Positions 1 to 5,341 of a stretch of 5,341 nt of DNA are shown here, one piece after another. The notes below the pieces were generated by a model. The model saw only the letters and a program-made list of their open reading frames with translations, was not told the DNA's origin and made no database searches. The stretch's first letter is position 1, and the number at the start of each line of letters is the position of its first letter. This DNA is from Desulfobacterales bacterium (GTDB taxonomy: Bacteria > Desulfobacterota > DSM-4660 > Desulfatiglandales > Desulfatiglandaceae): the NCBI GenBank assembly GCA_027061865.1, contig JAMOVZ010000444.1, forward strand, positions 1 through 5,341, in the 5' to 3' direction. Both the position numbers and the translations under genes were made by a program.

Positions 1-613
1 CGGCCAAGAATGAGCCCAAGAAAAATACGCTGGTAAAGAGCCATTTCTGGTTTACACCCAGAGCTGCGAGCATCTCACGGTCTTCTGTAGCAGCACGAAC
101 CAAAATCCCCCAGCGTGTTCGGTTAAGCACTGCCCATAACCCCACCAGAACCAGAGGAGCAATAAGGATCAAGACTAGGTCGTATTCAGGAATGTAGGCC
201 CCCATTATGTTAATTGCCCCATCAAAACCAGGCGCCTGGGGGCCGAGCAGGTCTTCTGCACCGAACAGCCAGAGGGCCAGATCCTGGATTACGAGCACGA
301 GGGCAAAAGTTGCCATAAGCATAAAGAGCTCGGGGGCCTTATAGAGGCGTCGAAGCAGCACCACCTCTACTACCACGCCAATAAGCCCAACAATCAAGGC
401 GGCAGCCAGGATCCCTCCCCAAAAGGAAAAATAATTCAGAGGTAGGGCTGAGATGATAAAATAGGCAGCATAAGCTCCTATCATATAGAAGGAGCCGTGG
501 GCCATGTTCACCACCCGGCTCACCCCGAAGATCAAGGAAAGCCCAGCTGCCACCAAGAAAAGGGCAGATGCATCTGCAAGTCCTGTCAGGAACTGTACTA
601 TAAAAGCGCCCAA
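1..613 (-). CDS. livH: LivH-type branched-chain amino acid ABC transporter permease, partial (3' end beyond the window)
   Basis: Inner-membrane permease of the HAAT family, which moves the ligand delivered by a periplasmic binding protein using paired LivG/LivF ATPases. I translated 204 codons with no stop. They are strongly hydrophobic with several membrane helices. Family signatures visible are SLIFGVSRVVNMAHGSFYM (about residues 26-44), a LLRRLY segment (87-91), and the cytoplasmic EAA-like loop RAATEDREMLAALGVN (173-188), which in this family contacts the ATPase. LivH proteins are about 290-310 residues, so roughly the last 90-100 are missing. No ATG is available before the conserved N-terminus; an in-frame stop lies at 632-634. 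I therefore chose TTG at 611-613, preceded by purine-rich GAGAG and GGTGGG stretches, though the exact start is uncertain. It begins 22 bases after the binding-protein gene, so it belongs to the same operon. The transported substrate cannot be read from the permease. Confidence 0.9.
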   Translation of the reverse strand, partial: MGAFIVQFLTGLADASALFLVAAGLSLIFGVSRVVNMAHGSFYMIGAYAAYFIISALPLNYFSFWGGILAAALIVGLIGVVVEVVLLRRLYKAPELFMLMATFALVLVIQDLALWLFGAEDLLGPQAPGFDGAINIMGAYIPEYDLVLILIAPLVLVGLWAVLNRTRWGILVRAATEDREMLAALGVNQKWLFTSVFFLGSFLA

Positions 614-635
614 GGTCCCACCAGCTCTCTTTTAA

Positions 636-1844
636 TTAGTCTTGAGGCCTCAGCTTCCTTACCACATCATCAGGGGGAAGGAAGAACTTGCCGTCCAGAT
701 ACTTCCAGTTAACCATTACACCTTTGCCGTCCTTGAGTGCTGTATAACCCACAAACGCGCCCATTGTAGACTGATGATCAATCGCACGGAAGGTGATGGG
801 GCCGAAAGGCGTGCCGAAAGTAAGGTCCTCCATGGCATCAACCATCTTTTCCGTCTCTGTGGTGCCGGCCTTCTTGAGCATGGAAGCCACAGCATATATC
901 ATACAGTAGCCCACGACGGAGCCGAGCCTGGGATAGTCGTTATACTTTTTTTGGTATGCCTTCAGGAATTTAGTATGTTCAGGAGTTTTGATGTCATACC
1001 ATGGATAGCCTGTTACCAGCCAGCCAACAGGTGCTTCATCCTTCAAAGGGTCCAAATACTCAGGCTCGCCTGTCAGCAGGCTGACGATGAACCTGTCTTT
1101 GAAAAAGCCCCTCAGCTTTCCTTCCCTCACGAATTTGGCCAAATCTCCGCCAAAGGTTACATTGTAAACCGCCTCAGGATTTGCCCTGGTGAGTGCTTGA
1201 ATTTCAGCGCCGGCATTGATCTTGAAAAGTGCAGGCCATTGCTCAGCCACGAACTTTACATCAGGCCTTTTGGATGTGAGCACTTTTTTGAATGACTTTA
1301 CTGCATCCTTTCCGTAAGCGTAATTGGGAGCAATGGTGGCCCAGCGATTTGCTGGGTTTTTTGCGGCCTCAACTGCCAACATGGCGGCCTGCATATAGGT
1401 GGAAGGCCTGAGCCTAAATGTGTAGCGATTGCCCTTCGCCCACACAAGGGCATCAGAGAGGGGCTCTGCGGCCAGATAGAATACCCTGTTTCTTTTTGCA
1501 AAGTCGGTGAGAGCAAGGCCCACGTGGGAGAAAAATGAGCCCATTATGAGAGCCACCTTTTCCCTGCGGATAAGCTCTTCTGCAATCTTTACGGCGTTGC
1601 CGGGTTTTCCAGCATCATCGCGGGAAATTACCTCCAGCTTCTTCCCATAGATGCCGCCGGCCTTGTTGATCTCTTCCAGGGCAAGCTTCCAGCCGTTTCT
1701 ATAAGGGAAAGTAAAGCTTGTGAGCTTACTATAGGTGTTAATCTCTCCTAACTTGATGGTCCCTTTGGCAGCACTTGGCCCGGCCATGCTGAAGACCAAA
1801 AAAGCTGCAAGCACAAATGCCAAAAAGAGTTTGAATAATTTCAT
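636..1844 (-). CDS. Periplasmic substrate-binding protein of a branched-chain amino acid-type (HAAT) ABC transporter
   Basis: Extracytoplasmic ligand-binding protein of the LivJ/Peripla_BP_6 type, 402 residues and typical in length. Residues 1-26 form a Sec signal peptide: two lysines near the N-terminus, a hydrophobic core at 6-20, and likely cleavage after PSAA before KGTIKLG. There is no lipobox cysteine, so the mature protein should be free in the periplasm. The mature start IKLGEI, the GGIYGKKLEVISRDD segment (63-77), the following NAVKIAEELI helix (83-92) and NYAYGKDAV (174-182) match the two-lobed type I periplasmic-binding fold. I start at the ATG at 1842-1844 because AAGGAGG sits 7 bases upstream; an earlier in-frame ATG at 1863-1865 would put this ribosome binding site inside the gene. 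It lies between the GntR regulator and the LivH permease, so it supplies ligand to that transporter. The ligand is unknown: HAAT binding proteins carry amino acids, amides, urea or aromatic compounds. Confidence 0.93.
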   Translation of the reverse strand: MKLFKLFLAFVLAAFLVFSMAGPSAAKGTIKLGEINTYSKLTSFTFPYRNGWKLALEEINKAGGIYGKKLEVISRDDAGKPGNAVKIAEELIRREKVALIMGSFFSHVGLALTDFAKRNRVFYLAAEPLSDALVWAKGNRYTFRLRPSTYMQAAMLAVEAAKNPANRWATIAPNYAYGKDAVKSFKKVLTSKRPDVKFVAEQWPALFKINAGAEIQALTRANPEAVYNVTFGGDLAKFVREGKLRGFFKDRFIVSLLTGEPEYLDPLKDEAPVGWLVTGYPWYDIKTPEHTKFLKAYQKKYNDYPRLGSVVGYCMIYAVASMLKKAGTTETEKMVDAMEDLTFGTPFGPITFRAIDHQSTMGAFVGYTALKDGKGVMVNWKYLDGKFFLPPDDVVRKLRPQD

Positions 1845-1851
1845 CTTCTCC

Positions 1852-1858
1852 CCTCCTT
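1852..1858 (-). promoter_or_regulatory. Strong ribosome binding site of the binding-protein gene
   Basis: On the minus strand the sequence reads AAGGAGG, a full match to the anti-Shine-Dalgarno complement, 7 bases before the ATG at 1842-1844. It fixes the start codon and argues against the longer reading from 1865. It is far better than the site before the upstream regulator gene, consistent with much higher synthesis of the binding protein than of the regulator. Confidence 0.85.
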
Positions 1859-1890
1859 CAATCAATATAAGGTTAATTCCAACGCCACTT

Positions 1891-1910
1891 GCAGGGGGCT
1901 ATCCCCCTGC
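1891..1910 (-). promoter_or_regulatory. Perfect intercistronic hairpin enclosing the GntR stop codon
   Basis: A perfect inverted repeat of 8 bp (GCAGGGGG / CCCCCTGC) with a 4-base loop. On the minus-strand transcript the loop is AUAG and contains the UAG stop of the regulator gene. The stem is seven G-C pairs plus one A-U pair, so it should be very stable. No U-tract follows, so it does not look like an intrinsic terminator. Its position, about 47 bases upstream of the next start codon, suggests a role in differential expression: as a barrier to 3' exonucleases, or protection of the 5' end of the binding-protein message after processing. The structure is seen directly; the role is inference. 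Confidence 0.6.
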
Positions 1911-2606
1911 ACGGCTTGCCCTTCTTTCGCTTAAGTCTCTTTCCTTCCAATCATCATCCATCAAGGTGTTGAGGAGATTCAATGCCTCGGCTACGTGCTC
2001 TTCGGTCAGCCGCACGGTGGCATGCCTATCTCTCCTTTTTATTGCCTCAAGGATCCTTTCATGATAGTGGCAAGAACGCTTAATGTGTTCAGGCTTGCTT
2101 AAGGATCGGGCGCTGAACCTCTTTACTTGATTGTGTAATGTGGCCACAATCCTTCTGAGTCTCTCATGTCCAGAGGCCTCAAGAATCATATCATGAAACT
2201 GCTCGTTTAGTCTCTGGTAAAGAGCGATTTCAAGGGGAGTGGAGATACAGCACTTCTTCATCCTTTCCACCACTTGCTCGAGTTTCTTGATGAGGGCTGG
2301 AGTGATGTTTTCAAAAGCAAGCTCAGTGCCCATGCCGTAAAGCTTTATCTTGAGGGTGTAAATTTCCCAGAGGTCCTTTTTGTCAATTTCCCTAACAAAG
2401 ACACCTCGATTCGGCCTGCGGATCAGCAGGCCTTCAGCCTCCAGTATCTTGAAGGCCTCTCTAATGGGTGGGCGGCTTACTCCTAGGTTTTCAGCAAGCT
2501 CCTGCTCCTTGATCTGCTCTCCGGGCTTGAGCTTGCCCGAAAATATTGAGCGCTCCAGATATTTTTTTACCTCATCAGAGATGGATTCGACTTTGATATG
2601 TGGCAT
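1899..2606 (-). CDS. GntR-family transcriptional regulator with FCD ligand-binding domain
   Basis: DNA-binding regulator of 235 residues, typical for the FadR/FCD subfamily. The N-terminal winged helix (about 5-72) has the classic run: LKPGEQIKEQELAENLGVSR, then PPIREAFKILEAEGLL, and the wing RRPNRGVFV. The all-helical FCD domain (about 77-215) keeps the likely metal/ligand residues N134 and H138 (LNEQFH), H182 (HERILEAI) and H204 (TEEHV). Such proteins usually release DNA when a small acid or related metabolite binds. The start ATG at 2604-2606 gives the full winged helix; its ribosome binding site is weak (GGCGGCC region), fitting low expression. It is the first gene of the operon, 54 bases before the binding-protein gene, so it most likely controls uptake of the transporter's ligand. 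A promoter and GntR-like palindrome just upstream suggest autoregulation. The effector is unknown. Confidence 0.93.
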   Translation of the reverse strand: MPHIKVESISDEVKKYLERSIFSGKLKPGEQIKEQELAENLGVSRPPIREAFKILEAEGLLIRRPNRGVFVREIDKKDLWEIYTLKIKLYGMGTELAFENITPALIKKLEQVVERMKKCCISTPLEIALYQRLNEQFHDMILEASGHERLRRIVATLHNQVKRFSARSLSKPEHIKRSCHYHERILEAIKRRDRHATVRLTEEHVAEALNLLNTLMDDDWKERDLSERRASRAGG

Positions 2607-2626
2607 TGTGTAAGAGGCCGCCTGAC

Positions 2627-2645
2627 TATTGTCTATTGTCTACAA
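2627..2645. promoter_or_regulatory. Candidate GntR operator: palindrome TTGTCTACAA plus TATTGTC repeats
   Basis: TTGTCTACAA (2636-2645) has perfect TTGT/ACAA arms around two central bases, giving the GT-N2-AC core seen in operators of some FCD-type GntR regulators such as UxuR/ExuR. It overlaps a tandem direct repeat, TATTGTC at 2627-2633 and again at 2634-2640. A third TATTGTC at 2670-2676 overlaps the -35 box. The site sits where transcription from the adjacent promoter would start, so a bound regulator would block it. Binding by the neighbouring GntR protein is inferred from position. Confidence 0.55.
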
Positions 2646-2649
2646 CTTC

Positions 2650-2678
2650 AGATAATATAGGTAATGCTTTATTGTCAA
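2650..2678 (-). promoter_or_regulatory. Sigma70-like promoter of the gntR-binding protein-livH operon
   Basis: On the minus strand a perfect TTGACA -35 box (2673-2678) is followed after 17 bases by TTATCT (2650-2655). TATTAT (2652-2657), at 15 bases spacing, is an alternative -10. A T-rich stretch lies just upstream of the -35 box. Initiation would fall near 2643, about 37 bases before the regulator's start codon and inside the candidate operator. No other good promoter was seen in the 54 bases before the binding-protein gene, so this probably drives the whole operon. Confidence 0.6.
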
Positions 2679-3065
2679 GCCTAAAAAACAAGGCCTGAGA
2701 GAAGTGGAGCAGGCTTGGGTTAGATAAGGCAACAAGGAGTCTTGGGGCAAGTAAGCGGGCATGCATTGGGATTTGCTCATTATTCCCCCTAGGGATAAAG
2801 GTTGTGGCTCTCGTGATATTTGACTCATAAGGCTTTATAATAAACTAAGGTGCCCCTTTTCCTTGAGCATTACCTGAACTCTGTGCATATTTATTGCAGG
2901 TTAAGTGATATTGGCATAGGTAAAGGTCATGCAGCCTTGCTCTGCAAGGTGTACGGAAAAGATGCTATTTAGATACCTGACAGGGAACCATTGACTCGGC
3001 GCATTTAACTTTCCAAGCCTGCAGTGATCGGCCACAATCTTTTATTGCCTAAGAAACTAAAATAG

Positions 3066-3092
3066 TTGACATTACACTTTTTCTTTTATAAA
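3066..3092 (+). promoter_or_regulatory. Candidate sigma70-like promoter for the plus-strand genes
   Basis: A perfect TTGACA (3066-3071) is followed by TATAAA (3087-3092) after 15 bases; shifting the -10 two bases right gives TAAAAA at 17. The region is A+T-rich, as promoters often are. It would give a leader of roughly 140 bases before the ORF at 3239 and could serve the larger gene at 3485. The short spacing makes this less certain than the minus-strand promoter. Confidence 0.4.
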
Positions 3093-3238
3093 AAATTGAA
3101 AATTCCATAATATTCCTCTTCGTTTCTTACTATTTCTGAGCTTGTTGAGCTGCCGTCCTCTTGCCCGTGACAGTTCGCACGCCCGCTCTTGTGCCTACCT
3201 GGGAGCCTGTTACAGTTATCTTCAGAAGGGGAGATTAA

Positions 3239-3451
3239 ATGAAGTCAATCGTAGGCCCTTCAAAAATCACACCCCTTGAACCGAGCAGGCTTTTGGACAA
3301 ACCCCTGCTGATATACTGCATAAAACGTAACGAAGTAAATAGGCTCACCGTGGCCGGTGCTCGATTGAACCGCTATTGGATTTGGAAGGATTTCCCTGCG
3401 GCCTCCAGAGAAAAGATGAGGCCGGGTATATGGAATAATCCGACTGAATAA
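3239..3451 (+). CDS. Small hypothetical protein, 70 residues, unrecognised
   Basis: I do not recognise this ORF. It has a good ribosome binding site, AAGGGGAG at 3226-3233, 5 bases before the ATG, and ends 33 bases before the next gene on the same strand, so the two could be co-transcribed. The product is basic (13 Lys/Arg against 6 Asp/Glu), has three tryptophans (W47, W49, W65) and a single cysteine, and shows no signal peptide or membrane segment. It would be cytoplasmic if made. Codon third positions show no clear bias, which weakens the case. It could be a real small protein, a translated leader affecting the next gene, or a chance ORF; the ribosome binding site is the main support. Confidence 0.4.
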   Translation: MKSIVGPSKITPLEPSRLLDKPLLIYCIKRNEVNRLTVAGARLNRYWIWKDFPAASREKMRPGIWNNPTE

Positions 3452-3472
3452 TTATCCATTTGAGGTTTACCA

Positions 3473-3480
3473 GAGGAGGT
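3473..3480 (+). promoter_or_regulatory. Ribosome binding site that decides the start of the 557-residue gene
   Basis: GAGGAGGT is a near-perfect Shine-Dalgarno sequence whose AGGAGG core ends 5 bases before the ATG at 3485-3487. An in-frame GTG at 3479-3481 overlaps this site and so cannot be the start, although it gives a slightly longer reading frame. Confidence 0.85.
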
Positions 3481-3484
3481 GGAG

Positions 3485-5158
3485 ATGAAAGTAACAAAGG
3501 CTTGTATGGTAAGCACAATGATTTGTGCGTTTCTATTTGCTCTTGCCACTTTGAATAGCGCTTTGGCGGTTTCTTTCACCGCTGAGATGGTTATGGAGAT
3601 GAAAGGTCAGAAGACTACGTGCCCTTTTTATTTCAAGGATTCCACTTACAGGTTTGACACAGTCCAAGGTGGGGTCAAGGGATATTTCATTGTCAAGGGG
3701 CAGGATGATTTTATGACCTTTGTGGTGCCAGACAAGAAGGGCTACATGCGCGTACCTAAACAAGCCGCCATACTTATGAAAAACAACCTGTTCGAGGCGT
3801 TTTTCTATGCAGCCAAGAAGTACTATAAATTAGGCTCAAAATCCAAAGAGGCTCTAAACGGCCTTGAATGCCGCAAAGAAATTTATACCATAGAAGGATC
3901 TTCTGGCCCAGAAAAGGCGGCAGTTGCCTGGGTGGCTGAAAAATTCGGTTTCCCCATCAAGATTATCACTTCCCACAAGGGAAAGGAGTTGGCCAAGGTA
4001 GAGCTCAAAAACATTGAGGAAAAAGAGTTGAATAGCTCACTTTTCCAAATACCCCCTGGATATAAAAAAATTCATCCCTCCGAGGTGGGGCCGGCCAAGG
4101 AAGCCAAGAGGGAACCTGCCTGGCTCAAGAAGGTGAAGAGTGCGCCCGTTCTGAATCCCCCATTTGAAAGGACATTGAAGGAAGGGGAGGTGATTAGGGT
4201 CAAAGTTGAGCCCAACTCATACGTCACCTTTGAGATGCAAAGCCCTGGCCGGGATCGGGACCAGTGGGCCAGGGTCGAATATTTTGCCTTTAAGGACGGT
4301 AGAAGGATAAAAAACCTGGGAGAGTATGGGGGGTTTGCCGCTGCCGAGTTCAAAGAGCTTCCAGAAGGGACGGATGAAGTGGTCCTCGTGGTCCTGAAGC
4401 GATCACCCAGGATTAAGGCCTCCAGGCTGGCTTCAAGCGTTATTGAGATAGAAACGGTTAAGGCCCCTGATAACAGGTACTTTAGTTCCCGGCACTTTAG
4501 CCGACTCAAGCGGCCTAGAATTACCCTCAAGGATGTCCCAAATGATGGCGTGAACTCCAAAGGGAGTATATCTTTTTTCAGCAGGAAGGTAAACGTTAAG
4601 GAGAAGTTTTATTTGGAAGAGGGCACGTCCAAGTCCTGGGACGTCTTTAAATATGGAAACGGCAAGAAAATCAATGTCCGAGTAAACGTGAATAAAGGTA
4701 ATGTCCACGTGTTTATCGAAGAGGCCAAAGCCTCTGCCTCACCATCCCCTGCACCTAGAAAGGGGGCGCCCGTCGCCAGAGATAAAGGGCCCAGGCCCAA
4801 GGCAGAGCCAATTCCCATTGCCATAAAATTTGGGCGATGGAGAGTGAAGCAGTTCACATCTATCCCGGGAATGAAGGCCCTTGTGCCTGCAGGCGATTGG
4901 GAGATGTGTATAAACCAAGAAAACGTGATCCCATTGAAAATAATTGAGTATCCTATATGTAAGATAAGCAAAAAAGAGATTAAGGCATCAACCGTAGTGT
5001 TTGATGTTACCTGTTCTGGCAGTGGGCAAAAAATCCGCAGCCATGGCATGGTTACCTATAAGGGAATGGATCTAAAAGGGGGCTATACCGTTGAAATGGG
5101 GGACGGAAGCAGAGGGATTTTCCAGATCTCAGGTAAATGGTTAGGTAACTGTGAATAA
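3485..5158 (+). CDS. Exported multidomain protein: LolA-like/DUF4412-type N-terminus, unknown middle, DUF3617-type C-terminus
   Basis: A 557-residue protein predicted to be periplasmic. Residues 1-28 are a Sec signal peptide with cleavage after ALA. Residues about 30-195 resemble LolA-like/DUF4412 proteins: the FTAEMVMEMKGQ opening strand, VVPDKKGYMRVP (80-91), a LGSKSKEALNGLECRKEIY strand pair (116-134), and the closing SLFQIPPGYKK (185-195). Residues about 225-415 are rich in alternating hydrophobic residues, suggesting beta structure, and match nothing I know. A Pro/Ala/Lys-rich linker (about 416-446) leads to a DUF3617-type domain (448-556): the FGRWRVKQF opening, four cysteines (C475, C492, C510, C556) suited to disulfides, and the closing ISGKWLGNC. 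Neither domain has an established catalytic role; LolA-like folds bind lipid or hydrophobic ligands, so an envelope role is plausible. The gene ends with four consecutive in-frame stops and converges on the flavoprotein gene to its right. Confidence 0.9.
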   Translation: MKVTKACMVSTMICAFLFALATLNSALAVSFTAEMVMEMKGQKTTCPFYFKDSTYRFDTVQGGVKGYFIVKGQDDFMTFVVPDKKGYMRVPKQAAILMKNNLFEAFFYAAKKYYKLGSKSKEALNGLECRKEIYTIEGSSGPEKAAVAWVAEKFGFPIKIITSHKGKELAKVELKNIEEKELNSSLFQIPPGYKKIHPSEVGPAKEAKREPAWLKKVKSAPVLNPPFERTLKEGEVIRVKVEPNSYVTFEMQSPGRDRDQWARVEYFAFKDGRRIKNLGEYGGFAAAEFKELPEGTDEVVLVVLKRSPRIKASRLASSVIEIETVKAPDNRYFSSRHFSRLKRPRITLKDVPNDGVNSKGSISFFSRKVNVKEKFYLEEGTSKSWDVFKYGNGKKINVRVNVNKGNVHVFIEEAKASASPSPAPRKGAPVARDKGPRPKAEPIPIAIKFGRWRVKQFTSIPGMKALVPAGDWEMCINQENVIPLKIIEYPICKISKKEIKASTVVFDVTCSGSGQKIRSHGMVTYKGMDLKGGYTVEMGDGSRGIFQISGKWLGNCE

Positions 5159-5167
5159 TAATGATAA
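5156..5167 (+). other. Four tandem in-frame stop codons
   Basis: The gene's TAA is followed directly by TAA, TGA and TAA in the same frame. This prevents readthrough into the 28-base gap before the convergent gene's stop. No G+C-rich hairpin with a T-tract is visible in this gap, so an intrinsic terminator for either gene was not found. The A+T-rich sequence may have produced the extra stops by chance. Confidence 0.8.
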
Positions 5168-5186
5168 ATATATTTTGAGATAAGTA

Positions 5187-5341
5187 TTATAAAAAACGAT
5201 CAACCATTTTTCCGTCCTGCTGCATTGTTTTGTTGACCTTGCATTGGAGCGGCTTGCCCGACCTTATGGTGCCAAAGCAGAACATGCACTCCTCACATGG
5301 AATAATTTCGTCCGATTTTCCTTCAAGCAGCTTTCGACCTG
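5187..5341 (-). CDS. NADH:flavin oxidoreductase (Old Yellow Enzyme-like), C-terminal fragment
   Basis: The last 50 codons of a gene entering from the right edge, ending in TAA at 5187-5189. The translation contains IIPCEECMFC, then GKPLQCKVN, giving cysteines spaced C-x2-C-x2-C-x11-C. This resembles the segment after the TIM barrel in the 2,4-dienoyl-CoA reductase/trimethylamine dehydrogenase branch of Old Yellow Enzymes, where four cysteines hold a 4Fe-4S cluster next to FMN. E. coli FadH, as I recall it, spaces them C-x2-C-x3-C-x11-C, so one residue fewer lies between the second and third here. The chain ends 17 residues after the last cysteine, so the FAD/NAD(P)-binding half of the long enzymes is absent and the protein would be a short, single-barrel form. 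Identification rests on this short tail only. It is convergent with the exported-protein gene and need not be functionally linked. Confidence 0.6.
   Translation of the reverse strand, partial: GRKLLEGKSDEIIPCEECMFCFGTIRSGKPLQCKVNKTMQQDGKMVDRFL

Larger units (their letters stand above)
2607..3238. other. Divergent intergenic region without a convincing gene
   Basis: About 630 bases separate the minus-strand transport operon from the plus-strand genes. The left end holds the GntR promoter and operator. A 7-bp inverted repeat, CAAGCCT (2676-2682) and AGGCTTG (2711-2717), encloses AGGCCT and overlaps the -35 box. A perfect TATAAT (2836-2841) has no acceptable -35 box at normal spacing. A small hairpin, CCTTGC-TCT-GCAAGG (2935-2949), lacks a T-tract. 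The part from about 3040 to 3120 is notably A+T-rich and carries the plus-strand promoter candidate. No tRNA, riboswitch or complete gene was recognised; a small RNA cannot be excluded. Confidence 0.6.

Noticed and set aside
642..1295. Plus-strand 217-residue ORF
   Set aside because: It lies wholly antisense to the binding-protein gene, whose signal peptide and family motifs are clear; it resembles no family.
2640..2828. Minus-strand 62-residue ORF upstream of the GntR gene
   Set aside because: It has no ribosome binding site, it spans the operon's promoter and operator, and its composition looks random with no recognisable motif.
2820..2841. Promoter made of TTGACT and TATAAT
   Set aside because: The boxes are only 10 bases apart, too close for sigma70, and no better -35 box lies 16-18 bases from the TATAAT.
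2911..2932. Sigma54-type promoter starting at TTGGCAT
   Set aside because: The GG and GC elements are 16 bases apart rather than about 10, so the spacing does not fit.
4072..5049. Three overlapping minus-strand ORFs (162, 91 and 146 residues)
   Set aside because: They are antisense to the well-supported exported-protein gene and show no motifs of their own.
5156..5200. Possible bidirectional terminator between the convergent genes
   Set aside because: The only pairing is A+T (AAATATATTT and distant ATAAT/ATTAT), with no stable G+C stem before a T-tract.

Overview
This window looks like a chromosomal piece of a Gram-negative bacterium. Proteins with Sec signal peptides, strong Shine-Dalgarno sequences and a periplasmic-domain gene all fit. 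The mix of a branched-chain amino acid (HAAT) type ABC transporter, a GntR/FCD regulator, and an Old Yellow Enzyme-like flavoprotein tail with a cysteine cluster would suit a Desulfobacterota-like anaerobe. That placement is inference only; there is no rRNA or other taxonomic marker.

Left half (1-2606, minus strand): a transport operon read right to left. It starts with a GntR-family FCD regulator (1899-2606), followed by a periplasmic LivJ-type substrate-binding protein (636-1844), then a LivH-type inner-membrane permease (start at 613, running off the left edge). Gaps are 54 and 22 bases. A good sigma70-like promoter lies upstream of the regulator (2650-2678). A GntR-style palindrome (2636-2645), flanked by TATTGTC repeats, sits at the expected transcription start, so autoregulation of the whole operon is likely. 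A perfect 8-bp hairpin places the regulator's stop codon in its loop, just before the binding-protein gene. The remaining liv genes (second permease, two ATPases) would be expected beyond base 1.

Middle (2607-3238): about 630 bases without a convincing gene, holding the minus-strand promoter/operator, a few short inverted repeats, and a plausible plus-strand promoter near 3066-3092.

Right half (3239-5341): a small unrecognised ORF with a good ribosome binding site (3239-3451), then a 557-residue exported protein (3485-5158). The latter joins an N-terminal LolA-like/DUF4412-type domain, an unidentified beta-rich middle and a C-terminal DUF3617-type domain. Convergent to it, the last 50 codons of an NADH:flavin oxidoreductase (Old Yellow Enzyme-like) gene enter from the right edge (5187-5341, minus strand).

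No mobile element, CRISPR array, tRNA or rRNA was seen. The most unusual items are the two-domain fusion protein and the compact GntR promoter/operator with its downstream stop-codon hairpin.
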